Notes: a model not told the origin generated them from the letters alone. Counted from the first letter of the stretch, positions 1 through 8,047 are shown. The stretch is 9,730 nucleotides of DNA from Candidatus Omnitrophota bacterium (GCA_016931435.1 JAFGET010000067.1:1-9730); one strand, 5' to 3'. Numbers and translations are program-made.

Positions 1-146
1 CCGGGGTCCACATTGATATAAGGATCGAGTTTCATCAGGCTTACTTTTATCCCGCGTGACTCGAGGATCCTGCCTACAGAAGCAGAAGTAATGCCCTTCC
101 CTAAGCTAGAAATGACTCCCCCGGTAATAAAGATAAATTTAGCCAT
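1..146 (-). CDS. pyrG: CTP synthase (glutamine-hydrolysing), N-terminal fragment
   Basis: The CDS starts at 146 and runs off the left edge, so only 48 codons are visible. CTP synthase makes CTP from UTP, ATP and glutamine in the cytoplasm; it is the last step of de novo pyrimidine nucleotide synthesis. The visible part is the start of the synthetase domain. It begins MAKFIFITGGVISSLGKG, the family's P-loop-like ATP site, and continues to MKLDPYINVDP, the UTP/ATP-site segment typical of PyrG. The C-terminal glutaminase domain lies outside the window. The ATG overlaps the end of purF by 8 bases (ATGGCTAA, 139-146). No Shine-Dalgarno sequence is visible upstream, so translation probably depends on coupling to purF. 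The family call is nearly certain; whether the gene is complete cannot be judged. Confidence 0.95.
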   Translation of the reverse strand, partial: MAKFIFITGGVISSLGKGITSASVGRILESRGIKVSLMKLDPYINVDP

Positions 147-1533
147 GATTTTTTATTCTGGTCGTTTTCTCAAACATATTCTTTGCCGGTATCTTATGCG
201 GCTTGACCGGGTAGTCTCCGCTGAAACATGCAGTGCAGAAATTCTCACCCGTAACCGGCATTGCCGAAAGCATCCCCTCAAGGCTTAGATACCCCAGAGA
301 ATCTGCTCCGATAAAATCCCTGATCCAATCGACAGTATGCTTTGAGGCAATAAGTTCTTTTTTTGTAGGGAAGTCTATCCCGTAAAAACAAGGGTGGCGT
401 AACGGCGGGCAGCTTACGCACATATTCACTTTCTTTGCTCCTGACTGACGCAAAGTCTTTACTCGCGCCCTGCTGGTCGTTCCCCGCACGATAGAATCCT
501 CTATCACTACCACGTTCTTATTCTTTAATATCTCTGCTACCGGGTTAAGCTTTACCCTCACCCTGAAATCCCGTAAGAACTGCGAAGGCTGGATAAAGGT
601 GCGCCCGATATAATGGTTTCTGATCATGGCATTCTCAAAAGTGATGTTCGAAGCCTGGGCAAAACCTAAAGCCGCGCAAGTGCCTGAATCAGGTATAGGC
701 ATCACCATATCCGCCTCTTGCTTGAACTCTTTAGCCAATTGCTCACCTAATTTCTTTCGCACCTCATAGACATTATGACCAAAGATGTTGCTGTCGGGAC
801 GGGCAAAATATATATATTCGAAAATACAAAAAGCCGAAGGCGTATTTGTAAAGGGCCTTATAGATTCCAGTTGGTCTTTATAAATGAATACGACCTCTCC
901 GGGCTCTACTTCACGCAGGTATTTTGCTCCGATCAGATCCAGCGCGCAGGTTTCACTGGCTAAAATATAAGATTCCCCTAAACGGCCGAGACAAAGAGGA
1001 CGAAAACCATGCGTATCCCTTGCTCCGACCAAAACGTCATTGAACATCATCGCAAGTGAATACGCCCCTTGGAGCTGCTCCAATGACCAGATTATAGCTT
1101 CTTTATAATCATTCTTTAGTGAATGCGCCAAAAGATGCACGATGACTTCGGAATCCATAGACGTCTGAAAAAGCGCGCCGCTCTCTTCAAGGTTATTACG
1201 TAACTGGCGCGCATTGATGAGGTTCCCGTTATGGGCTATGGCAATATCCTGGCCTTTTGACCTGACATAAAACGGCTGGGTATTTTTTATGCTGCTGCTT
1301 CCGGTGGTAGAATAACGCACATGGCCCAGGGCCATTTCTCCGCGCAAGCTTTTAAGGGCCCTATCATCGAATATTTCACTCACCAGCCCCTGGGATTTAT
1401 GCAGATACGTTTTATGCCCGTTGCGGGAGATTATACCGGCTGCCTCTTCTCCTCGGTGCTGCAGGGCATACAGGCCAAGATAGGCTATTTTTGAAGCTTC
1501 CTTATGAGGGTAGATCCCGAATATCCCGCACAT
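139..1533 (-). CDS. purF: Amidophosphoribosyltransferase (glutamine PRPP amidotransferase)
   Basis: PurF catalyses the first committed step of purine synthesis: PRPP plus glutamine gives 5-phosphoribosylamine, glutamate and pyrophosphate. The 464-residue protein has an N-terminal Ntn-type glutaminase domain. It begins MCGIFGIYP, so Cys2 becomes the N-terminal nucleophile once Met is removed. HVRYSTTG and AHNGNL mark the glutamine site. The C-terminal phosphoribosyltransferase domain carries the PRPP loop VVVIEDSIVRGTTS at about 341-354. Cys236 (in CIFEYIYFARPDS), Cys382 (in HPCFYGID), Cys433 and Cys436 (CTAC) match the four [4Fe-4S] ligands of the Bacillus subtilis-type enzyme, so this is the iron-sulfur form. 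A GTG at 1545 would add four residues (MRSF) ahead of MCGIF. I chose the ATG at 1533 because it puts the nucleophile at position 2, although no clear ribosome-binding site precedes it. The gene has its own promoter and leader (1534-1771) and overlaps pyrG. Confidence 0.96.
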   Translation of the reverse strand: MCGIFGIYPHKEASKIAYLGLYALQHRGEEAAGIISRNGHKTYLHKSQGLVSEIFDDRALKSLRGEMALGHVRYSTTGSSSIKNTQPFYVRSKGQDIAIAHNGNLINARQLRNNLEESGALFQTSMDSEVIVHLLAHSLKNDYKEAIIWSLEQLQGAYSLAMMFNDVLVGARDTHGFRPLCLGRLGESYILASETCALDLIGAKYLREVEPGEVVFIYKDQLESIRPFTNTPSAFCIFEYIYFARPDSNIFGHNVYEVRKKLGEQLAKEFKQEADMVMPIPDSGTCAALGFAQASNITFENAMIRNHYIGRTFIQPSQFLRDFRVRVKLNPVAEILKNKNVVVIEDSIVRGTTSRARVKTLRQSGAKKVNMCVSCPPLRHPCFYGIDFPTKKELIASKHTVDWIRDFIGADSLGYLSLEGMLSAMPVTGENFCTACFSGDYPVKPHKIPAKNMFEKTTRIKNHG

Positions 1534-1539
1534 AAATGA

Positions 1540-1591
1540 GCGCACAATTTACGGAAGCCCGCAAAGCGGGATGAGCGTAAATTGTATGCGC
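1540..1591. repeat. Nested palindrome immediately upstream of purF
   Basis: The arm GCGCACAATTTACG (1540-1553) is the reverse complement of 1576-1591 except for a 2-base bulge. Between the arms sits a perfect 5-bp hairpin, CCCGC-AAA-GCGGG (1558-1570). The proximal arm ends six bases before the purF ATG and contains the alternative GTG at 1545. In the purF mRNA it would fold next to the start codon and could limit ribosome access. It may equally be one copy of a dispersed palindromic (REP-like) element; one copy alone cannot decide this. Confidence 0.7.
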
Positions 1592-1597
1592 GAATTT

Positions 1598-1651
1598 ACT
1601 CCGAGTATGCGAGAAAATTTAAACAAAATTTTCGAGCGCTATACGAGGAGT
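1598..1651. repeat. Long imperfect palindrome in the purF leader
   Basis: Outer arms ACTCC/GGAGT, then GTAT/ATAC, then an A+T-rich inner stem (1613-1620 with 1626-1633) close on an AAACA-like loop. Two-by-two G-A mismatches and a small bulge interrupt the stem. Plus-strand reading gives GA/GA mismatches; the minus-strand transcript would have UC/UC instead. It lies six bases from the neighbouring palindrome (1540-1591), and the two may form one composite element. No U-tract follows it, so it is not itself a terminator. Confidence 0.6.
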
Positions 1652-1658
1652 TAGGTTC

Positions 1659-1703
1659 AAAAATAAAAAAGCGCTTAGCGCCGACAGTCCGGCCACTAAA
1701 CGC
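1659..1703 (-). terminator. Intrinsic terminator or attenuator between gltD and purF
   Basis: Read on the minus strand, 1703-1671 folds as GCGUUUAGUGGCCG, a GACUGU loop, then CGGCGCUAAGCGC. This is a 13-bp stem with one bulged G and two U-G wobbles, and it is followed directly by UUUUUUAUUUUU (1670-1659). The U-tract and wobbles both fit a minus-strand transcript. It could end the gltBD message. However, it lies downstream of the strong promoter at 1744-1771, so transcripts heading into purF must also pass through it, which is the arrangement of a transcription attenuator. Confidence 0.8.
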
Positions 1704-1743
1704 CATTGTTTACTGAAGTAGTTCTTCTTTGGACTACGGTTTG

Positions 1744-1771
1744 AGTATAACATATATTTTATTTAAGTCAA
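1744..1771 (-). promoter_or_regulatory. Sigma70-type promoter for purF
   Basis: On the minus strand, TTGACT (1771-1766) is separated by 16 bases from TATACT (1749-1744). Each box matches consensus at five of six positions. A TGT just before the -10 box gives an extended -10. The spacer is A+T only apart from one G. The -35 box begins directly after the gltD stop codon. Transcription should start near 1737, leaving a leader of about 200 bases before the purF ATG. A small hairpin (GUAGU/ACUAC, about 1735-1716) lies at the start of that leader. Confidence 0.75.
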
Positions 1772-3166
1772 TCACCTCAAATAGGTATCTATGCAAGACG
1801 CCGCTTTTCTTCCTTCAGCAATAGCCCAGACCACTAGAGACTGCCCGCGGCGCATATCTCCGCAGCAAAAAATACCTTTTTTGGAAGACATAAAATCGGC
1901 TTTGGTTTTCACATTGCCCTTTTGATCAAACTCAAGGCCTAATTCTTGGATCGGTCCTTTTTTCTCAGGATGAAGGAATCCTAATGCCAGAATGACCAAA
2001 TCCGCCTTGATCTCAAATCCGCTTCCCGCAACCTCTTTACAACAAGCATCTACCTTAACGCAAGAAAGTTTTATTACTTTACCTCCTGAACCGACAAATT
2101 TTTTAGTCATAATTGACCACTTCCTCTGTCCTCCCTCTTCATGGCTGCTTGTGGTCTTAAAAAGTATGGGATACTTCGGCCAGGGGGAATGCGCGCTACG
2201 ACAGGCAGGCGGCTTGGGTAAAAGTTCTATTTGAGTTACGCTTTTGGCTCGCTGCCTATGCGCGGTCCCGACACAATCTGAACCTGTATCACCTCCTCCG
2301 ATCACTACCACATCCTTTCCTTTTGCGTCAATAGACTCACCTTGGGCAAAATTTTCGCCGGCTACTCTTTTATTAGCTTGCACCAGGTAATCCATAGCAA
2401 AATGTATGCCTAAAAGATCCCTGCCTTCAATGCGCAGGTCTCGGGGAACACGGCTTCCGCCTGCCAGACAAATTGCGTCAAATTCTTTTTTTATTTTAGA
2501 AAATCCCAGGGCTTTTCCTGCTTCGGTATTTGTAACAAATTCGACGCCTTCTTTTTTAAGAATATCCAGCCGGCGGTCCAGGATAGATTTATTTAACTTA
2601 AAATCGGGGATCCCGTAACGCATTATCCCTCCGGGCTTATCATCTTTTTCAAAAACTACTACTTGATGCCCGAACTTATTTAATTCATCTGCCGCAGCCC
2701 ACCCAGCCGGGCCGGAACCTATGACAGCGATTTTATTTGCGCTACGCCTTAGGGGGGGCATTGGTTTTACCAGGCCGCGGCTAAAAGCATTCTCTATAAT
2801 TTCTAATTCGTTCTCCCGGATAGTCACTGCCTCGTCATTGATCCCCAGGACGCAGGAATATTCACAAGGCGCAGGGCATATCCTGCCGGTTACTTCCGCG
2901 AGATTATTGGTAGTGTTTAACAACACCGCTGCTTTTGGAAATTTTCCGTTTGAAACCGCACAATTCCATTCCGGGATATAATTCCCTAAAGGACATCCCC
3001 AGTTACAAAAAGAAGTCCCGCAATCCATGCAGCGCCTCGCCTGTTCTTTTAAGCTCTCTTCGGGGCGCGGTAGCGCTACTTCACAATAGTCCTTTACTCT
3101 CGCTTTGACAGGACGATGGCGGCTCTTAAGCCTCTTGGTCTCTAAGAAATACTCCGGCTTAACCAT
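1772..3166 (-). CDS. gltD: Glutamate synthase (NADPH) small subunit
   Basis: GltD is the beta subunit of GOGAT. It takes electrons from NADPH through FAD and iron-sulfur clusters and passes them to GltB. The 464-residue protein has an N-terminal ferredoxin-like part with Cys46, 49, 54 and 58 (CMDCGTSFCNWGC) and Cys97, 101 and 105 (CPAPCEYSC), which ligate [4Fe-4S] clusters. The FAD-binding GSGPAG is at 150-155, the NADPH-binding VIGGGDTG at 288-295, and the terminal FAD contact GIFCCGD near 431-437. The ATG at 3166 is chosen over an in-frame codon at 3202 because GGAGGAGG stands six bases upstream and MVKPEYFLE matches family N-termini. It overlaps the gltB stop by 8 bases (ATGGTTAA). Its length is normal for GltD and no cofactor residue is missing. 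Related dehydrogenase subunits share this fold, but pairing with gltB settles the call. Confidence 0.96.
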   Translation of the reverse strand: MVKPEYFLETKRLKSRHRPVKARVKDYCEVALPRPEESLKEQARRCMDCGTSFCNWGCPLGNYIPEWNCAVSNGKFPKAAVLLNTTNNLAEVTGRICPAPCEYSCVLGINDEAVTIRENELEIIENAFSRGLVKPMPPLRRSANKIAVIGSGPAGWAAADELNKFGHQVVVFEKDDKPGGIMRYGIPDFKLNKSILDRRLDILKKEGVEFVTNTEAGKALGFSKIKKEFDAICLAGGSRVPRDLRIEGRDLLGIHFAMDYLVQANKRVAGENFAQGESIDAKGKDVVVIGGGDTGSDCVGTAHRQRAKSVTQIELLPKPPACRSAHSPWPKYPILFKTTSSHEEGGQRKWSIMTKKFVGSGGKVIKLSCVKVDACCKEVAGSGFEIKADLVILALGFLHPEKKGPIQELGLEFDQKGNVKTKADFMSSKKGIFCCGDMRRGQSLVVWAIAEGRKAASCIDTYLR

Positions 3167-6100
3167 CAGAAACCTCCTCCTGCAGAAAAGTAAGACATCC
3201 ACTATTACAATCAGCTGGGGTGCTACTTCGAGAAACTACACCCAAAATTCGTTTGTATTCTTTAGGGATTACTTTGATAAAATCATGGGCCTTTCGGCTG
3301 AAATTATCTATGATCCGGTAAGCCGCTTCGCTCTGTGTATACTTGTAATGATTACGCAAGAGACGATAGATCTGGCGCAGATCATCCGCATCCGGCTTAT
3401 CCAGGTCTACCATCTCTTTATTACATTTTGACTCTAAATTCCTCCGGGGATCATAAACATAAGCTATCCCGCCGGACATGCCCGCGGCAAAATTCTTGCC
3501 TATATTGCCCAAGATCACTACCTTACCTCCGGTCATATATTCGCAGGCATGGTCACCCACTCCTTCGACTACCGCAAAAAGTCCGGAATTCCTGATACAA
3601 AAACGCTCCCCCCCAGCTCCGCGTATATACGCCTCGCCAAAAATCGCCCCATAAAATGCGGTATTGCCGATGATGATATTTTCTTCTGCTTTGTAATTCA
3701 CTTTTTTATCCGGATAAATGATGATCTTTCCCCCGGATATGCCTTTACCCACGTAATCATTTCCCATCCCTTCCAGCTCAAGGGTAATGCCCTTGGCTAA
3801 CCAGGCTCCGAAACTCTGTCCGGCAGTTCCTTTAAAATTTATATGAATGGTGTCTTCGGGTAATCCTTGCTCACCGAATCTGCGACAGACCTCTCCGCTT
3901 AACATCGCGGCGGTTGCGCGGTCAGTATTCTTAATGTCTGTCGCAAGCTTTACCGGAGTCTTTGTGTTTAATGCCGCCGCAGAAAGCTTGAGCAACTTCT
4001 TGTCCAAAACCTCTTCGATCCCATTATTACGTGCCAACTGGCAAAATCTTGCTACCGTAGCATCGACTTTTGGAGAGTAAAGGATACGGGAATAATCGAT
4101 TTTTTGCGCCTTCCATGGTAAAATCCCTTTATCTAATCCTAAAAAATCTGTCCTGCCTATTAGTTCTTCTACTTTACGCACGCCCAAAGAACTCATGATC
4201 TCCCTGAGTTCCTGTGCTACAAAATTAAAGTAATTGACCAGATATTCAGGTTTACCCTGAAAACGTTTTTCTAAACACTCATCCTGTGTCGCTACTCCCA
4301 GCGAACAATTATTTAAATGGCAGTGCCGCAGCATCACGCATCCTAAGACTACCAGTGCCGCAGAGCAAAATCCGAATTCTTCTGCTCCCAGGATCGCAGC
4401 AATAGCAACGTCTCTTCCGGTGCGCATCTGCCCGTCAGTTTGCAGCCTTACCCGACTCCTTAAATCGTTTAAAACCAGGGTCTGATGCGCCTCTGAAAGC
4501 CCCAGCTCCCAGGGCAATCCTGCGTTGCGGATAGAACTCAAAGGTGAAGCTCCTGTGCCTCCGTCACCTCCGGAGATCAAGATCATATCCGCATGGCCTT
4601 TAGCGACACCGGCGGCAATAGTTCCTACGCCGATCTCTGAAACCAGTTTGACGCTTACGCGCGCTCTGGGATTAGTATTCTTAAGATCAAAGATCAGCTG
4701 TGCCAGGTCTTCGATAGAGTAAATATCGTGGTGCGGAGGTGGCGAGATCAAAGTAACTCCCGGAGTGGTATAGCGGGTCTTTGCGATACTAACACTTACT
4801 TTATGGCCGGGCAATTGCCCGCCTTCACCAGGTTTTGCGCCTTGGGCGATCTTTATCTGCAGTTCATCGGCGTTGACCAAATAATTTGTGGTGACCCCGA
4901 ACCTTCCGGAGGCGACCTGCTTGATAGCGCTACGCGCGGAATCTCCGTTATTCAAAGGTAAAAATCTTGCCGGGTCTTCACCGCCTTCTCCGGTATTGGA
5001 TTTAGCCTCCAGCCGGTTCATGGCAATGGCAATGGTCTCATGCGCCGAGAGGGAAATCGAACCGAAACTCATCGCACCGGCTGCAAAACGCTTTACGATC
5101 TCGGAAACCGTCTCTACTTCTTCAATAGGGATTTTCTTAACTGAAGATGAAAATTTCAATAAACTTCTTAAAGTTGTAGGATTTGCCGATTGATCGTTAA
5201 TCAAACCGGAAAATTCCTTATATTTGTTATAATCACCCTTCCTTACTGAATCCTGTAATAATGAGATGGTATCGGGATTCCAAAGATGAAATTCTCCGTC
5301 TTTCTTCCATTGATAGAGCCCGCCGGTTGAAAGCAAAGCCGGATTAAGTCTTCCTTCAGGATAGGCTTCTTTATGCCGTAAGATAGTTTCCTGGGAGATA
5401 ATATCCATGGTCGCTCCGCCTATACGCGAAGTTGTCCCGGCAAAACAACACTTGATGACTTCCGGATGGAGTCCCACGGCTTCAAAGATCTGCGCCCCGC
5501 GGTAACTTTGTAAAGTAGATATCCCCATTTTAGAAAGGATCTTTAAAATACCTTTATTCACTGCCTTGATATAATTCTTCCTGGCCTGCTCTAGGCCTAA
5601 ATCTATCTCGCCTTCCCGGGCCAGATAATACAGGCTTTCAAAAGCCAGGTAGGGATTTACTGCGCCGGCGCCGAAACCAAAAAGCAGGGCGAAATGGTGC
5701 ACCTCCCTGGGTTCCGCGCTCTCTAAGATAATCGAAACTTGCGACCGACAAGCCCTCTTGACCAGATACTGATGCACCGCACCGATCGCCAGAAGCGCAG
5801 GTAACGCAGCGTAATCCTGGCTGACTCCGCGGTCGCTTAAGATGATAAAGGCATAACCGTTTCTTATCGCCCGCTCTGCCTGGGCACATATACTTTCTAA
5901 GGCTTGCTGAAAACCATTTCTTTTTTTGATCTCAAATAACAAAGAAACGGTCTTAGACTTAAACCCTTTTCTTACCTGGCGAATCTTTTCTAAATCTTCA
6001 TTGCTCAGTATCGGTTGCCTCAGGTGTAGTTTGCGGCAATGCCTTTGCGACTCCTCAAGGATGTTCCTGCGGGGGCCAAAAAAACACTCTGTGCTCATCA

Positions 6101-7757
6101 CCAGTTCTTCGCGGATAGGATCGATCGCCGGATTAGTCACCTGGGCGAATAATTGCTTAAAATAATTGTAAAGTAACTGCGGTCTTTTTGACAAAACTGC
6201 ATGGGGCGTATCGCATCCCATCGAGCCTATCGGCTCCTCTGCATTTTCTGCCATTGGCTTAAGAATCAGTTTTAAGTCTTCACGGGTATAACCAAAGGCT
6301 TTTAGGAAAGTTATGATATCGGGAGGATTGTATCTCGCCTTGAGCCTGTGGCAGGCGTCTTCCATATTCTGCCTTCCGAATTTCGCCTCACAAACAGGCA
6401 GATCTTCTAATTCCACCAGGTTATTTTTTAACCACCTCCCGTAAGGCTTTTTTTCAGCTGCTGTTTTCTTTATCTCTTCATCGCTTACGATACGACCGCA
6501 GGCAGTATCAATAAAGAACATCTCACCGGGCTTCAACCTGCCGGATGCTAATATATTCTCGGCAGCGATATCCAATACCCCCACCTCGGAAGCCATGACC
6601 ACGTAATCATCTTTAGTGACAATATAGCGTCCGGGGCGCAAGCCGTTTCTGTCCAGCACTGCCCCAATACTTACTCCATCGGTAAAAGCAATGGAGCTGG
6701 GACCATCCCAGGGCTCCATAAGGCAGGCATGGAACTTGTAAAAATCGCGCAGGCTTGCCTCCATTAGAATATCCTGTTCCCAGGCAGAAGGAATCAGCAT
6801 CATCATCGCATGGGAAAGGCTGCGCCCGGATAATACCAAAAGTTCAAAAAGGTTGTCTATGGCGGCGGAATCACTTCCTGCCGGCACGATCACCGGCTTA
6901 AGCTTTTCAATATCTTTTCCGAAAAACTCGCTTTTTAGCAACCCTTCTTTTGCCCGCATCCAATTTATATTACCACGTAAGGTATTGATCTCTCCGTTAT
7001 GCGCCAGGAAACGGAATGGCTGAGACAGGTCCCATGTAGGAAAAGTATTTGTAGAATAACGGGAGTGCACAAGGCAGATCGCACTTTCGATCAAAGGGTC
7101 TTTTAAGTCCGGGAAAAAATCCTCCAGCTGTTTTGGCTTAAGCAGCCCCTTATAAGAAAAGGTACGGCTGGAAAGGTTAGTGATATAAAAAGAGGTTTTT
7201 TGTTTTAATTCCGCGGCGCGGATAATATTTTCTATTTGTTTCCTGATAATATAAAGCTGACGTTCAAACCTTAGCCCTCTTAAGCCTTCGCTTGCGATAA
7301 AAACCTGCTCGATCACAGGCTGGGTCTTGCGGGCGACCTTACCGATACACGAAGGGTCTAACGGGACTTTACGCCAACCCAGAAGTCTTTGCCCTGATTC
7401 CCGTATGATTTTTGAAACAATGTTTCTGCAAAATTCTCGTTCACCCGTATCCTGCGGCATGAATATCAGTCCTGTTCCGTAAAATCCGGCTGATGGCAAA
7501 TCGATTTTATGATCCAGGCAGACTCTGGCAAAAAAGGCGTGAGGTATCTGGATCAAGACCCCCGCCCCGTCTCCGGTATCAGGATCTGCTCCGGTTGCTC
7601 CGCGATGCGCCAGGCGCCTGAGCACCTCTAACCCCTGCTGGATGATCTCATGGGAGCGGCAACCCCGGATATGGCAGACAAAACCCACTCCGCAGGAATC
7701 GTGCTCAAAACCTCTATCATACAATCCGTATTTTTCTAAACTTTCACGCTTATTCAT
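3159..7757 (-). CDS. gltB: Glutamate synthase (NADPH) large subunit
   Basis: GltB is the alpha subunit of GOGAT. It hydrolyses glutamine, channels the ammonia to 2-oxoglutarate and reduces the product to glutamate on FMN, giving two glutamates per cycle with GltD. The protein is 1532 residues, the usual size. Residues 1-21 are a short propeptide whose removal exposes Cys22 (EHDSCGVGF), the Ntn glutaminase nucleophile. HRGATGADPDTGDGAG (51-66) and HNGEINTLRGN (about 250-260) belong to that domain. A central domain follows, then the FMN synthase domain with GGDGGTGASP near 1060. Cys1140, Cys1146 and Cys1151 (C-x5-C-x4-C) bind the 3Fe-4S cluster. The last roughly 240 residues are the Gly-rich beta-helix domain. 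The ATG lies one base after the stop of the upstream HTH gene (TGAGATG) with little Shine-Dalgarno signal, so translational coupling is likely. gltD follows, overlapping by 8 bases. Confidence 0.98.
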   Translation of the reverse strand: MNKRESLEKYGLYDRGFEHDSCGVGFVCHIRGCRSHEIIQQGLEVLRRLAHRGATGADPDTGDGAGVLIQIPHAFFARVCLDHKIDLPSAGFYGTGLIFMPQDTGEREFCRNIVSKIIRESGQRLLGWRKVPLDPSCIGKVARKTQPVIEQVFIASEGLRGLRFERQLYIIRKQIENIIRAAELKQKTSFYITNLSSRTFSYKGLLKPKQLEDFFPDLKDPLIESAICLVHSRYSTNTFPTWDLSQPFRFLAHNGEINTLRGNINWMRAKEGLLKSEFFGKDIEKLKPVIVPAGSDSAAIDNLFELLVLSGRSLSHAMMMLIPSAWEQDILMEASLRDFYKFHACLMEPWDGPSSIAFTDGVSIGAVLDRNGLRPGRYIVTKDDYVVMASEVGVLDIAAENILASGRLKPGEMFFIDTACGRIVSDEEIKKTAAEKKPYGRWLKNNLVELEDLPVCEAKFGRQNMEDACHRLKARYNPPDIITFLKAFGYTREDLKLILKPMAENAEEPIGSMGCDTPHAVLSKRPQLLYNYFKQLFAQVTNPAIDPIREELVMSTECFFGPRRNILEESQRHCRKLHLRQPILSNEDLEKIRQVRKGFKSKTVSLLFEIKKRNGFQQALESICAQAERAIRNGYAFIILSDRGVSQDYAALPALLAIGAVHQYLVKRACRSQVSIILESAEPREVHHFALLFGFGAGAVNPYLAFESLYYLAREGEIDLGLEQARKNYIKAVNKGILKILSKMGISTLQSYRGAQIFEAVGLHPEVIKCCFAGTTSRIGGATMDIISQETILRHKEAYPEGRLNPALLSTGGLYQWKKDGEFHLWNPDTISLLQDSVRKGDYNKYKEFSGLINDQSANPTTLRSLLKFSSSVKKIPIEEVETVSEIVKRFAAGAMSFGSISLSAHETIAIAMNRLEAKSNTGEGGEDPARFLPLNNGDSARSAIKQVASGRFGVTTNYLVNADELQIKIAQGAKPGEGGQLPGHKVSVSIAKTRYTTPGVTLISPPPHHDIYSIEDLAQLIFDLKNTNPRARVSVKLVSEIGVGTIAAGVAKGHADMILISGGDGGTGASPLSSIRNAGLPWELGLSEAHQTLVLNDLRSRVRLQTDGQMRTGRDVAIAAILGAEEFGFCSAALVVLGCVMLRHCHLNNCSLGVATQDECLEKRFQGKPEYLVNYFNFVAQELREIMSSLGVRKVEELIGRTDFLGLDKGILPWKAQKIDYSRILYSPKVDATVARFCQLARNNGIEEVLDKKLLKLSAAALNTKTPVKLATDIKNTDRATAAMLSGEVCRRFGEQGLPEDTIHINFKGTAGQSFGAWLAKGITLELEGMGNDYVGKGISGGKIIIYPDKKVNYKAEENIIIGNTAFYGAIFGEAYIRGAGGERFCIRNSGLFAVVEGVGDHACEYMTGGKVVILGNIGKNFAAGMSGGIAYVYDPRRNLESKCNKEMVDLDKPDADDLRQIYRLLRNHYKYTQSEAAYRIIDNFSRKAHDFIKVIPKEYKRILGVVSRSSTPADCNSGCLTFLQEEVSDG
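3173..3180 (-). promoter_or_regulatory. Strong ribosome-binding site deciding the gltD start
   Basis: The minus strand reads GGAGGAGG, six bases (TTTCTG) before the ATG at 3166. It lies inside the last codons of gltB. It is the only strong Shine-Dalgarno sequence found ahead of a gene start here, and it excludes the longer in-frame start at 3202. Confidence 0.9.
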
Positions 7758-7758
7758 C

Positions 7759-7947
7759 TCAATCTTTGTACATATCGGGATTGATCCCCAGTTTTTTGAT
7801 CTTGCTATGCATAGTATTGCGGTTGATCCCTAATATTTTTGCGGCCCTAAGCTGGTTACCTTTGGTACGCGCTAAAATCTCTTCTATCAGAGGCTTCTCC
7901 GTTGCCTCCACAACAGACCTGTATAATGTGCCTTCTTTTTCTTCCAT
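7759..7947 (-). CDS. Small Fis/NtrC-type helix-turn-helix protein
   Basis: This 62-residue protein is essentially one Fis-family DNA-binding domain. Residues 7-25 (LYRSVVEATEKPLIEEILA) resemble the dimerisation helix of NtrC C-termini. The segment from GNQLRAAKILGINRNT is the classic helix-turn-helix of Fis and NtrC. The usual RKK after NT is replaced by HSK. There is no receiver, GAF or AAA+ sigma54-activator domain, so it cannot activate sigma54 polymerase by itself. It should act as a plain DNA-binding dimer in the cytoplasm. The ATG at 7947 has a weak AGG seven bases upstream. An in-frame TTG at 7977 would give 72 residues, but it sits in the terminator U-tract and is less likely. Its stop is one base from gltB, so it is probably co-translated with GOGAT and may regulate it or the nearby glutamine synthetase. 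The family is clear; the target is inferred. Confidence 0.85.
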   Translation of the reverse strand: MEEKEGTLYRSVVEATEKPLIEEILARTKGNQLRAAKILGINRNTMHSKIKKLGINPDMYKD

Positions 7948-7975
7948 TCTGCCTAATTTTTGAGCACTGTTGACC

Positions 7976-8026
7976 AATAAAAAAAGACGTTCACAAAAGC
8001 TCTTTGAAAGCCTTTATAAACGTCTT
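7976..8026 (-). terminator. Strong intrinsic terminator or attenuator before the HTH-gltBD genes
   Basis: On the minus strand, 8026-7984 forms a 20-bp stem closed by a CAA loop. The outer eight pairs are AAGACGTT/AACGTCTT, and the inner part is A-U rich with a few G-U wobbles. The U run (7985-7979, its first two bases paired in the stem) leads into AUU. It most simply ends the glutamine synthetase message. It ends only about 30 bases before the HTH start, and I see no good promoter in that gap, so it could instead lie in the HTH-gltBD leader and work as an attenuator. Confidence 0.82.
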
Positions 8027-8047
8027 CGTTTTCCAGATTAAAGCTAC

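Noticed and set aside
1596..1706. A 36-codon open frame in the purF leader (ATG at 1706, TAA ending at 1596) that could encode a leader peptide
   Set aside because: It has no ribosome-binding site at a useful distance, runs straight through the terminator stem and a palindrome, and has no run of regulatory codons. It looks like a chance reading of structured DNA.
3167..3202. Longer gltD start adding 12 residues (start at 3202)
   Set aside because: The extension is poorly compatible with family N-termini, and the strong Shine-Dalgarno sequence is placed for the ATG at 3166.
5638..5889. An 83-codon minus-strand open frame inside gltB
   Set aside because: It is a different frame of conserved gltB sequence and has no start signal or recognisable domain.
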